Positions 15,146 to 22,747 of a stretch of 64,000 nt of DNA are shown here, in pieces. Source of the stretch: Gudongella oleilytica. GTDB lineage: Bacteria > Bacillota > Clostridia > Tissierellales > Tissierellaceae. Made by a program: the position numbers and the translations under genes. The DNA lies in contig NZ_CP035130.1 of NCBI RefSeq assembly GCF_004101785.1, positions 310,001 to 374,000 on the forward strand, read 5' to 3'. Numbering within the stretch: position 1 is the first letter of the stretch; each line of letters opens with the position of its first letter. The notes under the pieces were generated by a model. That model had not been told where the DNA came from. It made no database searches and saw only the letters and a program-made list of their open reading frames with translations.

Positions 15146-16783
15146 ATGTTTATGGACCAGACGACAAGAGAGGCTCTGGATTTTCAATACATAATGAACA
15201 AGCTGGAGGTGCTTACCCCCTACGGCGTAATGTTCAAATCCAGGATGAAGCCCTACACCAGAGGCCAGGAGAAGCTTCTTGAGAATCAACTGAACATACT
15301 CCAAAGCCATATCCCATTCATAAGGGATAACCAGCTGAGACGAAAATTCAACAACATACTTGGGCATATGAAGGACCTTAGACTCTCCACCAAAAGAGCG
15401 ATGGACGGCTTTATACTTACAGACGTCGAGCTGTTTGAGATAAAAAGCTTTCTTTTTCTAACAAGGGAGCTGGTGGAGCTTATGGAGGAAAACCGGATGC
15501 CCCAGTTTCCGGAGACCAGGATAGACCTTCTGCCAAGGCTTGAAAGGCTTCTGGACCCGGAAGACACAAAGATATCCACCTTTTATATATACGACGCTTA
15601 CTCAGAGGAATTGAGAGCCCTGAGAGAGCAGAAAAGGGATAAGGACAGGGAATTAAAGCTTATGAAGAAAAGGCTCAGGGAACAGGTTGGGGAGGATCTG
15701 AACCTTGATCTAAGACCGGATGGCTCGGTGGTCATAACGAAGGACAGGACCGAGCTTCTGGAAACACTTAAAAGCTATCCCTATTTGACCTATGTATCAG
15801 AGACCTACCTGAATATCAGGTTTGTCATAAAGCCTACCGAGGAGATGACTCTTGCAGAAAGGGAGCTTCTTATCCTTAGGGATAGGGAGGAAAGAGAGGA
15901 AATGAAGATCAGAGAGAGTCTCTCCCATGAGGTTGGCAAGAGAAGAAGAGAGCTTTTCAGAAACATGTTGGCAATAGGAAAGCTCGATCTTATACTTGCA
16001 AAGGCAAGGCTTGCTGTGGATATGGATGCAGTTAAGCCAATAATAATCGACAACTTCAGGATAACCATAGAGAATGGTATCCACCCAAAGATAGCTGAGC
16101 TGTTGAAGTCTAAAAAACTCTCTTTTACTCCGGTGTCAGTCGACTTAAGAGAGGGGGTCGCCTGTATCACCGGGGCAAATATGGGAGGAAAGACAATAAG
16201 CCTAAAGATGACCGGACTTCTCTGTGCAATGGCACACCACGGAATGTACGTGCCTGCAGAGAGTATGGTGCTGGGGCTTTCAAATTACATCAAATCGTCC
16301 ATAGGAGATATGCAGTCCACAGACAGCGGACTTTCAACCTTTGGCGGAGAGGTTAGGGTCGTAAGCGAAGCTATGGAAAGGGCAGATGAGGAAGGCCTTA
16401 TCCTAATAGACGAGCTTGCAAGAGGCACCAACCCCGAGGAGGGGTATGCAATATCAAAGGCCATAGTCAAATACCTTAAGGACAAGCCGGCCATATCCCT
16501 TATAACCACCCACTATGACAACGTGGCGGATATGGAGGGGGTACAGCACCTTCAGGTAATCGGTCTTTCAGAATTAAACCTTGACGACTTGACAGAAGAA
16601 ATTAAATACGGCGACGGCATGACCATTATAAACAAATACATGAATTACCGCCTGAGAGTCGTCGACAAATCAACCCCGATACCGAAGGATGCAATAAATA
16701 TCGCGAGGATAATGGGACTTAAGAAAGAGATACTTGAAATAGCAGAAGGCATAATAGGGGAAAGTGGAAAGGGGAAAGTGTAG
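15146..16783 (+). CDS. kamC: MutS-like ATPase KamC
   Basis: A 545-residue MutS-domain-V-type ATPase conserved in lysine-fermentation operons, where it is proposed to act in reactivation of the B12-dependent lysine 5,6-aminomutase. Walker A is GANMGGKT (343-350), followed by the MutS-like STFGGEV, Walker B LILIDELARGTNP and the H-loop SLITTHYDN. The N-terminal part is largely helical with charged stretches (REQKRDKDRELKLMKKRL) and has no mismatch-recognition domain. ATG 15146 lies one base after the kamB stop, behind GGGAGGTG. The stop TAG is the first part of a GTAGGGGCAGAC intergenic repeat unit, so the repeat may have set the C-terminus. Confidence 0.88.
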   Translation: MFMDQTTREALDFQYIMNKLEVLTPYGVMFKSRMKPYTRGQEKLLENQLNILQSHIPFIRDNQLRRKFNNILGHMKDLRLSTKRAMDGFILTDVELFEIKSFLFLTRELVELMEENRMPQFPETRIDLLPRLERLLDPEDTKISTFYIYDAYSEELRALREQKRDKDRELKLMKKRLREQVGEDLNLDLRPDGSVVITKDRTELLETLKSYPYLTYVSETYLNIRFVIKPTEEMTLAERELLILRDREEREEMKIRESLSHEVGKRRRELFRNMLAIGKLDLILAKARLAVDMDAVKPIIIDNFRITIENGIHPKIAELLKSKKLSFTPVSVDLREGVACITGANMGGKTISLKMTGLLCAMAHHGMYVPAESMVLGLSNYIKSSIGDMQSTDSGLSTFGGEVRVVSEAMERADEEGLILIDELARGTNPEEGYAISKAIVKYLKDKPAISLITTHYDNVADMEGVQHLQVIGLSELNLDDLTEEIKYGDGMTIINKYMNYRLRVVDKSTPIPKDAINIARIMGLKKEILEIAEGIIGESGKGKV

Positions 16784-16857
16784 GGGCAGACGACCCTGTC
16801 TGCCCGTGTCATCCCGACCGAAGTGGAGGGATCTCGCATTTTCACTATTCACTGAAT
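16780..16857. repeat. Composite intergenic repeat between kamC and kamD
   Basis: Three short repeated phrases in a row: GTAGGGGCAGAC...GTCTGCCCG (hairpin; also at 6246), GTCATCCCGACCGAAGTGG (also at 19275) and a TTTTCACTATTCACTGAAT heptamer tract. It supplies the kamC stop codon and fills most of the kamC-kamD gap. Confidence 0.75.
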
Positions 16858-16878
16858 TGAACGAAAGGATGTGATAAT

Positions 16879-18432
16879 TTGTCTAAACTGAAGCTTGACC
16901 AAAGTAAAATCGATGCATCAAGAAGTTCAGCACGAAACATCGCTGAGGATATTCAAAAATTCATCGACGAGCATACAACAGTTGCAACAGAAAGAACAGT
17001 CGTAAGACTTCTTGGAGTAGATGGAGTCGATGAGATCGGCAAACCACTTCCAAATGTTGTTGTAGACAACATAAAGGAAGGCGGCGGACTTGAAAGAGGA
17101 GCAGCATGGTGGGTAGGTAACGCAATGCTGAACCTTGGAGCGACGCCACAGGAGATCGCTGAGAAGATCGCAGCAGGAGAGGTGGATATAACAAGGCTTC
17201 CTGCAAAGGACGAAGCATCAATAAAAGCAGCGATCAACGACATAGCAGCAAAGACAGTAGAAAGAATAAAGGGCAACAGACAAAAAAGAGAAAACTACCT
17301 TAACACCATAGGTGAAGGCAAGAGACCTTATCTTTACGTAATCGTTGCTACAGGAAACATCTACGAGGACATCATCCAGGCAAAGGCAGCTGCAAAGCAG
17401 GGCGCAGACATAATCGCAGTAATAAGGACTACAGGTCAGTCGCTGCTTGACTACGTACCATACGGTCCAACAACAGAGGGCTTTGGCGGTACCTATGCAA
17501 CCCAGGAAAACTTCAGGCTAATGAGAGCAGCGCTTGACGAGGTAGGCGAGGAGGTAGGCCGCTACATCAGACTTACCAACTACTGCTCAGGTCTTTGTAT
17601 GCCTGAGATCGCAGCTATGGGAGCTCTTGAAAGGCTTGACATGATGTTAAACGATGCTCTTTACGGAATACTTTTCAGAGACATCAACATGCAAAGAACC
17701 CTTATTGACCAGTTCTTCTCAAGAGTCATCAACGGCTTTGCAGGAATCATAATAAACACAGGCGAGGACAACTACCTTACAACTGACGATGCAGTCGAGG
17801 CAGCACATACAGTTCTTGCATCCCAGTTTATAAACGAGCAGTTCGCACTTAAGGCAGGGCTTCCGGAGGAGCAAATGGGTCTTGGGCACGCATTCGAAAT
17901 GGAGCCAGGAATTGAGGACGGTTTCCTTCTTGAGTTAGCACAGGCACAGATGGCAAGGGAGATATTCCCTAAAGCACCACTTAAATACATGCCTCCAACT
18001 AAGTTTATGACAGGAAACATCTTCAAGGGTCACGTGCAAAATGCAATGTTCAACATGGTATCCATAATGACCAACCAGGGCATCCAGCTTCTTGGAATGC
18101 TTACAGAAGCTATCCACACACCTCATCTTCACGACAGATACCTTTCAATAGAGAACGCCAAGTATGTCTTCAACAATGCAAGACACATAAGCGATGAGAT
18201 CGAGTTCAAGGATGGAGGGATCATCCAGACGAGAGCTCAGAAGGTTCTGGACGAAGCGACAGAGCTTCTCGCTAAGATCGAGAAGGAAGGCTTGTTCCAG
18301 ACTATAGAGCAAGGAAAGTTTGGTGGAGTAAGAAGATCAAGGACCGGAGGCAAGGGCCTTGACGGAGTCACCAAAAAGGATGCGGGCTATTTCAATCCCT
18401 TCATCCCAATGATGCTTGGAGGTGACAGGTAA
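16879..18432 (+). CDS. kamD: Lysine 5,6-aminomutase, alpha subunit
   Basis: The 517-residue large subunit of adenosylcobalamin- and PLP-dependent lysine 5,6-aminomutase, which moves the terminal amino group of beta-lysine to give 3,5-diaminohexanoate. It forms the substrate- and PLP-binding TIM barrel; recognisable stretches are YVIVATGNIYEDIIQAKAA, RTTGQSLLDYVPYGPTTEG and NTGEDNYLTTDDAVEAA. The start is TTG 16879, with AAAGGATG upstream. The stop TAA at 18430-18432 overlaps the kamE ATG by one base (TAATG), coupling translation of the two subunits in equal amounts. Confidence 0.96.
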   Translation: MSKLKLDQSKIDASRSSARNIAEDIQKFIDEHTTVATERTVVRLLGVDGVDEIGKPLPNVVVDNIKEGGGLERGAAWWVGNAMLNLGATPQEIAEKIAAGEVDITRLPAKDEASIKAAINDIAAKTVERIKGNRQKRENYLNTIGEGKRPYLYVIVATGNIYEDIIQAKAAAKQGADIIAVIRTTGQSLLDYVPYGPTTEGFGGTYATQENFRLMRAALDEVGEEVGRYIRLTNYCSGLCMPEIAAMGALERLDMMLNDALYGILFRDINMQRTLIDQFFSRVINGFAGIIINTGEDNYLTTDDAVEAAHTVLASQFINEQFALKAGLPEEQMGLGHAFEMEPGIEDGFLLELAQAQMAREIFPKAPLKYMPPTKFMTGNIFKGHVQNAMFNMVSIMTNQGIQLLGMLTEAIHTPHLHDRYLSIENAKYVFNNARHISDEIEFKDGGIIQTRAQKVLDEATELLAKIEKEGLFQTIEQGKFGGVRRSRTGGKGLDGVTKKDAGYFNPFIPMMLGGDR

Positions 18433-19190
18433 TGTACGAGGTACAAAAAGTAGATTTGACAAGGGTAAAACCCTATGGCGATACAATGAACGACGGAGCA
18501 GTTCAGCTTGGCTTCAGCCTGCCAGTACCCTACGGAGACGAGGCAAACGAGGCAGCAAGACAGCTTGCAGCAAAAATGGGCTTCGAAGAACCTGCAGTAG
18601 TATACTCACATGACCTTGGAATTGGCTACACCTACTTCGTAGTATATGGCAAAACTGTACACACAGTAGACTACACTACGATAGAGGTTCCAAAGGTAGA
18701 TGTTGATGTAATGGAAAAGGAAGACATAGAAGCTTTTATCAGAGACAACATCAAAAGACCAGTGGTCGTTCTTGGAGCATGTACCGGAACAGATGCCCAC
18801 ACAGTAGGGATCGACGCCATCATGAACATGAAGGGCTATGCTGGACACTACGGCCTTGAAAGATACGAGGGAATGGATGCCTACAACCTTGGAAGCCAGG
18901 TCCCAAACGAGGAGCTTGTCGCTAAGGCGATAGAGCTTAAAGCAGATGCAATACTTGTTTCCCAGGTAGTAACTCAAAAGGACGTCCATATTCCAAACCT
19001 TACAGAGCTTGTTGAGCTTCTTGAGGCAGAGGGGATAAGGGATAAGGTAGTGCTTGTCTGCGGAGGGCCGAGACTAAGTCACGAGCTTGCCAAAGAGCTG
19101 GGATACGACGCAGGCTTTGGAACTGGCAGCTACGCAGAGGACGTCGCAACCTTCATTGTAAACGAAATCGTAAAGAGAAACCTAATCTAA
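18432..19190 (+). CDS. kamE: Lysine 5,6-aminomutase, beta subunit
   Basis: The 252-residue cobalamin-binding subunit. The base-off B12 motif DAHTVG contains H123, the lower axial ligand, in a Rossmann-like domain. K134 (NMKGYAG) sits 11 residues later, the same spacing as His133 and Lys144 in the Clostridium sticklandii enzyme, where the lysine forms the Schiff base with PLP. The N-terminal dimerisation part begins MYEVQKVDLTRVKPYGDT. It is translationally coupled to kamD. No terminator is visible; a long repeat region begins immediately after the stop. Confidence 0.96.
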   Translation: MYEVQKVDLTRVKPYGDTMNDGAVQLGFSLPVPYGDEANEAARQLAAKMGFEEPAVVYSHDLGIGYTYFVVYGKTVHTVDYTTIEVPKVDVDVMEKEDIEAFIRDNIKRPVVVLGACTGTDAHTVGIDAIMNMKGYAGHYGLERYEGMDAYNLGSQVPNEELVAKAIELKADAILVSQVVTQKDVHIPNLTELVELLEAEGIRDKVVLVCGGPRLSHELAKELGYDAGFGTGSYAEDVATFIVNEIVKRNLI

Positions 19191-19510
19191 TTCACAATGC
19201 ACAGATCACAATTCACAATTATTCTGTCATCCCGGCCATTTCTATTCTGTCATCCTGACCATTCTTATTCTGTCATCCCGACCGAAGTGGAGGGATCTCA
19301 TCATTGATCTTGTTGTAGGGGCGATCATCTATCGCCAGTAATAAAGAAGTAAAATCTAAGATTCTTTGCTCCTCTCAGAAATGTTTCATTCTGAACGAAG
19401 TGAAGAATCTTCTTTTCTTTTTTCTGGTTAAATCCTTTTTAATTATGAATTGTGAATTGTGAATTGTGCATTGTGAATTGTGAATTGTGCATTGTGAATT
19501 GTGCATTGGC
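19190..19510. repeat. Large inverted-heptamer-repeat element without a gene
   Basis: The left arm (about 19190-19222) is CACAATGCACAGATCACAATT-type. The right arm (about 19446-19507) is the inverse, GTGAATTGTGAATTGTGCATT repeated many times. The core holds GTCATCCCGACC-GGAGGGATCTC phrases, a GTAGGGGCGATCATCTATCGCC hairpin and TCATTCTGAACGAAGTG-AAGAATCTT. No ORF is recognisable. It has the same outline as the coding cassettes at 12364 and 28655. Confidence 0.7.
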
Positions 19511-19535
19511 TTAACTTTGTCAAAAAACATTCCAG

Positions 19536-19564
19536 TTGATCAAAAAAAGTGTACATTTTAATAT
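19536..19564 (+). promoter_or_regulatory. Possible promoter of the SARP-like gene
   Basis: TTGATC (19536-19541), 17-bp spacer, TAATAT (19559-19564), 73 bp before the start codon. The match is moderate. Confidence 0.4.
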
Positions 19565-19636
19565 TTATTGGGTATAGTAGGTGTTATAGCGGGTCTTTAT
19601 ATAATTCCTTTAAAATCGTTCTTAGGAGGTGTTTTG

Positions 19637-20842
19637 ATGAAGCTATACATAACAACATTAGGCGAATTCGATATGAGCATAAACGGCCAGTCTGTAATGC
19701 AGGATGTTAGCCGTTCATACAAGCTGTTCAAGCTTCTTCAATATTTCCTAACCTTCAAGAATAAAAAGCTTCTCCCTGAAACAATAATAGACAACCTATG
19801 GCAGGATCAGGAATCAGCAGATCCAAAGAACATGATCCGAGGCCAGATATTCAGACTAAGGCAGATCCTAAAAAACATCCTTCCAAGTGAGGAGTATCTC
19901 AATATAACCTTCAACAATGGCTACTATATTCTCGAGGTTGGAAGTGATGTAGTCATCGACTCGGATGAAATGGAGAAACTGATCCAAAAAGGCAACGACC
20001 TTATGCTGGAAAACAGAGAGGCTGCGATAAAAGCCTATAGAGAGGCTGTTTCACTATACAAAGGCGGATACCTTTGGGAGAATACCTATGAGGTCTGGCT
20101 TGTACCGGTAAGAAGCTTCTACAAACGCCTATACATCAAAACAATCGAAAACATCATCTCCTTATACTCTGAGAAGGATGACAACGAAACAATTGTAAGC
20201 CTTTGCGAGGAAGCCATAGCTAAGGAGCCATATGAGGAAAAGCTTCACATATTTATGATAGAGAGCCTTCTCAAGCTTGGGAAAATAAAGAACGCCTTAA
20301 ACCATTTTGACTTCATGCAGGTAGCCTTCGAGAAGGATATGGGTATAACCTCAACATCAGCAATGAGAGAGATCCACAGAAGGATCCAGAACTATTCCAC
20401 CGAGAAATCTGAGCTGGATATCAAGGAACTGGACAAAAAGCTTGATGAAAAACAAAAGAATGGGCCTCTGTTATGCGATGCCGAATACTTTAGATTCCTG
20501 TACAACAGCCATAAAAGACTTAGAAAAGAAAATGACCAACAGGACTATATTACACTTCTAACACTAAGAACAACAAATGATCCAAGCCAAGATAGTGAGA
20601 TATACTCAACCTGGAATAAGCTAATGACCTTTGTACTGGATACCACTTTACGAAAGGGAGACATCTACACATTCTGGAACGACACCCAAGTCCTAATAAT
20701 GCTTCCGGATGTCAAGGAAGGAGCTATCCAGGTAATAGAAAAGCGAGTAAAGAAAAAGTACGATGAGCTTGATAAGAATGATTTTAGGGTAACCATAAAA
20801 TCAAAGCCGATAGAAAAAAATACAAATCTCAACTTCAAATAG
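19637..20842 (+). CDS. SARP/BTAD-like transcriptional regulator
   Basis: A 401-residue regulator with an N-terminal winged-helix (OmpR/SARP-like; LGEFDMSINGQSV, then SRSYKLFKLLQYFLTFKNKKL and IRGQIFRLRQILK) and a BTAD-type helical domain (about 95-245; ALYKGGYLWENTYEVWLVPVRSFYKRLY, KEPYEEKLHIFMIESLLKLGK). The last 140 residues resemble a degenerate sensor or cyclase-like domain and are unassigned. I start at ATG 19637, six nt after TTAGGAGGT; an upstream TTG at 19568 would add an unlikely 23 residues. Two adjacent downstream genes have promoters with three TAAAA repeats at 11-bp spacing, the operator layout known for SARP regulators, so it probably activates them. SARP-type proteins are best known in Actinobacteria. 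Confidence 0.85.
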   Translation: MKLYITTLGEFDMSINGQSVMQDVSRSYKLFKLLQYFLTFKNKKLLPETIIDNLWQDQESADPKNMIRGQIFRLRQILKNILPSEEYLNITFNNGYYILEVGSDVVIDSDEMEKLIQKGNDLMLENREAAIKAYREAVSLYKGGYLWENTYEVWLVPVRSFYKRLYIKTIENIISLYSEKDDNETIVSLCEEAIAKEPYEEKLHIFMIESLLKLGKIKNALNHFDFMQVAFEKDMGITSTSAMREIHRRIQNYSTEKSELDIKELDKKLDEKQKNGPLLCDAEYFRFLYNSHKRLRKENDQQDYITLLTLRTTNDPSQDSEIYSTWNKLMTFVLDTTLRKGDIYTFWNDTQVLIMLPDVKEGAIQVIEKRVKKKYDELDKNDFRVTIKSKPIEKNTNLNFK

Positions 20843-20860
20843 ACAAAACCCTACAAACGG

Positions 20861-20884
20861 GAGCCAAAAGGCTCTCTTTTTTTG
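20861..20884 (+). terminator. Terminator after the SARP-like gene
   Basis: GAGCC (20861-20865) pairs with GGCTC (20870-20874), followed by TCTTTTTTT. Confidence 0.8.
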
Positions 20885-20897
20885 TGTTTTTTGAAAA

Positions 20898-20952
20898 TAA
20901 AACTAAAATAAAACAGGTCTAAAACAGCCATAAAATCTAAATAGAGTATATT
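20898..20952 (+). promoter_or_regulatory. SARP-type promoter of the LPKTG gene
   Basis: TAAAA boxes start at 20909, 20920 and 20931, exactly 11 bp apart; extra boxes lie at 20898 and 20904. A -10-like TATATT is at 20947-20952 and there is no good -35 hexamer. The region aligns without gaps to 22113-22172. Confidence 0.65.
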
Positions 20953-21025
20953 TAGTACAAGAAAACAAATAAGCAATAATAATATAACGTAATAATATGA
21001 AAACTCAACCCAGGGAGGGAAAATC

Positions 21026-22057
21026 ATGAAAAAGATCCAAATAACAATATTAACGGCATTAGTAGTAATAGCAATGGTTTTGAACTATCAGATAAGCTTT
21101 GCTGCACAAGATGAAGAAAAAACAAATAGTCCAAAATCGAGCCATATAACTGAAGAGGAACAAGATAAAAATGGCCATGATCCAATATATGAAGGTAATG
21201 AAACTATAGAAGTAAAATTTGACGACTACGATACAGAGAGCAAGGTCAGAGTGACTAAGCCCGGATCAGATAAGAGCAAAGAGTATGAGCACGAAGCAGG
21301 AAGCGTGGTTATAAACCTAAGTGAAATTCTAAATGAATTTGATGGCGATGAGTCAGGTAACAAGGGTGGGGTATTCAAGGTAGAGATAACAGATTCAAAT
21401 GGAAAGACAAAAACTAAGAATATCAAGATAAAGGATCAGAGCCCAACCGAAGAGACGGAAGTCCCATCAGATGAAGAACAAGAGAGTGAAGAAGACACAG
21501 ATGCCAATAAACCAGAAGACAACACTAACCCACCATCACAAGGTGGAACAAGCAGTGAAAACGAAGGAGAAAGTAAGGAAGAGAATGAGATAGAAGAACA
21601 AGAAGAACAACAAGAAGAACAACAAGAAGAACAACAAGAAGAACAACAAGAAGAACAACAAGAAGAACAACAAGAAGAACAACAAGAAGAACAACAAGAA
21701 GAACAACAAGATGAAGGCAGCCTTACTGATAATGAACAAGGATCTGAAGAAATAGATTCAGAAGATGAAGCTGAGGAAGTTTTATCAGAAAATGATAAGA
21801 CTAACAAAGATCTAGAAGAACAAAACAAGGAAATCAAATCAGTTGACTCTTCAGAAGTAGTAATTCTAGATTCAGAAGAAGTATTACCACAAGCAATACC
21901 TGTAGTTGTAATCGAAGAAACCCAATCAGTACCTGCATCAGCACCAACTGTACAGTCTACACTTCCAAAGACAGGAGCCGTAAGTACAACAGCTATATCA
22001 GGAATTGGAGCAGCAATGCTGTTGTTGGGATTTGCAATATCAAAGAAGGATAAATAG
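21026..22057 (+). CDS. LPKTG-anchored surface protein with Glu/Gln repeats
   Basis: A 343-residue cell-wall protein: signal peptide (MKKIQITILTALVVIAMVLN, cleavage near AQDEE), a folded-looking domain of about 110 residues (IEVKFDDYDTESKVRV, KGGVFKVEITDSNGKTKTKN), a very acidic stalk with an EEQQ tract, and a C-terminal sorting signal LPKTG-AVSTTAISGIG plus hydrophobic helix and SKKDK tail. Sortase would attach it to peptidoglycan. It follows the SARP-like gene and has the phased-repeat promoter at 20898. The N-terminal domain is not recognised. The stalk is encoded by a 12-bp repeat and may vary in length. Confidence 0.85.
   Translation: MKKIQITILTALVVIAMVLNYQISFAAQDEEKTNSPKSSHITEEEQDKNGHDPIYEGNETIEVKFDDYDTESKVRVTKPGSDKSKEYEHEAGSVVINLSEILNEFDGDESGNKGGVFKVEITDSNGKTKTKNIKIKDQSPTEETEVPSDEEQESEEDTDANKPEDNTNPPSQGGTSSENEGESKEENEIEEQEEQQEEQQEEQQEEQQEEQQEEQQEEQQEEQQEEQQDEGSLTDNEQGSEEIDSEDEAEEVLSENDKTNKDLEEQNKEIKSVDSSEVVILDSEEVLPQAIPVVVIEETQSVPASAPTVQSTLPKTGAVSTTAISGIGAAMLLLGFAISKKDK
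21593..21710 (+). repeat. Tandem 12-bp repeat encoding EEQQ
   Basis: About ten units of GAAGAACAACAA, encoding (EEQQ)n in the stalk of the LPKTG protein. The near-perfect units make slippage and length variation likely. Confidence 0.9.
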
Positions 22058-22066
22058 TATAAATCA

Positions 22067-22090
22067 GGAGAGACTCAAATCTCTCCTTTT
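22067..22090 (+). terminator. Terminator after the LPKTG gene
   Basis: GGAGAGA (22067-22073) pairs with TCTCTCC (22080-22086), followed by TTTT. Confidence 0.8.
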
Positions 22091-22114
22091 ATATAACACT
22101 ATAGCGTGTCAATC

Positions 22115-22169
22115 AATAAAACTGAAATAAAATTGCAATAAACGCAATGTAAAACTCTGGAGTGGTATA
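22115..22169 (+). promoter_or_regulatory. SARP-type promoter of the PAS-like gene
   Basis: TAAA(A) boxes start at 22126, 22137 and 22148 (11-bp period), with TATATT at 22164-22169 at the same distance as in the promoter at 20898. Outside the boxes the two sequences differ considerably. Confidence 0.65.
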
Positions 22170-22211
22170 TTCAAATAAAGAAACATTTAACCTGGACAAG
22201 GGGGGATAACA

Positions 22212-22628
22212 ATGGAATACCCTTCAAAATATGACTTCTTTATCAGATTCAAGGCTTTGTTCAACGAAAAAGGCCGATTTATCGACTACATTCTGATAGA
22301 AGTCAGCGATAATTTTTCAAAGGCTACAAAGATCACTTCGGATTTCATCCTGGGGATGAAGCTGGCAGACATGGCAATCGATATCGACAGTCCTGTACTT
22401 GGACTTAAGGAATTTCATTATCACATGCTGCCAAACACCAGGAGAAAATTCGAGCACTTCGTACAGAAGGACAACAGGTGGTACTTGGTAAATCTTTATA
22501 GTGATGAAAGGGATTATCTTATGATGATCTATACCGACATCACGAAAGTAAAAGAGGAGGCTGGGAGAAGATATCTTGCAGAAGCATCTGATGAAGAACT
22601 TTTTGGAAGACAGCGCAGACTTGGGTAG
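22212..22628 (+). CDS. PAS-like domain protein
   Basis: A 138-residue soluble protein that looks like a single PAS domain: FKALFNEKGRFIDYILIEVSDNFSKAT, a central GMKLADMAIDI segment, and the typical PAS end FVQKDNRWYLVNLYSDERDYLMMIYTDIT. The C-terminal RRYLAEASDEELFGRQRRLG resembles a linker cut short, as if derived from the sensor part of a longer kinase or cyclase. It starts at ATG 22212 behind AAGGGGGGATAAC and has its own SARP-type promoter. Its function is unknown; shared promoter architecture ties it to the neighbouring surface-protein genes. Confidence 0.65.
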   Translation: MEYPSKYDFFIRFKALFNEKGRFIDYILIEVSDNFSKATKITSDFILGMKLADMAIDIDSPVLGLKEFHYHMLPNTRRKFEHFVQKDNRWYLVNLYSDERDYLMMIYTDITKVKEEAGRRYLAEASDEELFGRQRRLG

Positions 22629-22657
22629 GCAGAAGGAGACAGAAAGGATACGATGAA

Positions 22658-22689
22658 ATGCATCTTGTACCTGGGCACTTGAGATGCAT
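22658..22689 (+). other. Hairpin upstream of the InlB-repeat gene
   Basis: ATGCATCT (22658-22665) pairs with AGATGCAT (22682-22689) around a 16-nt loop. No T run follows, so it is not a standard terminator. It lies in the leader of the gene at 22748 and could be a regulatory RNA stem or protein-binding site. Confidence 0.5.
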
Positions 22690-22747
22690 CGAGTAACTAG
22701 TGCAACCGACTTTCTTTAGGAAGTTATCTAAAGAGAGGAGAGAGATT

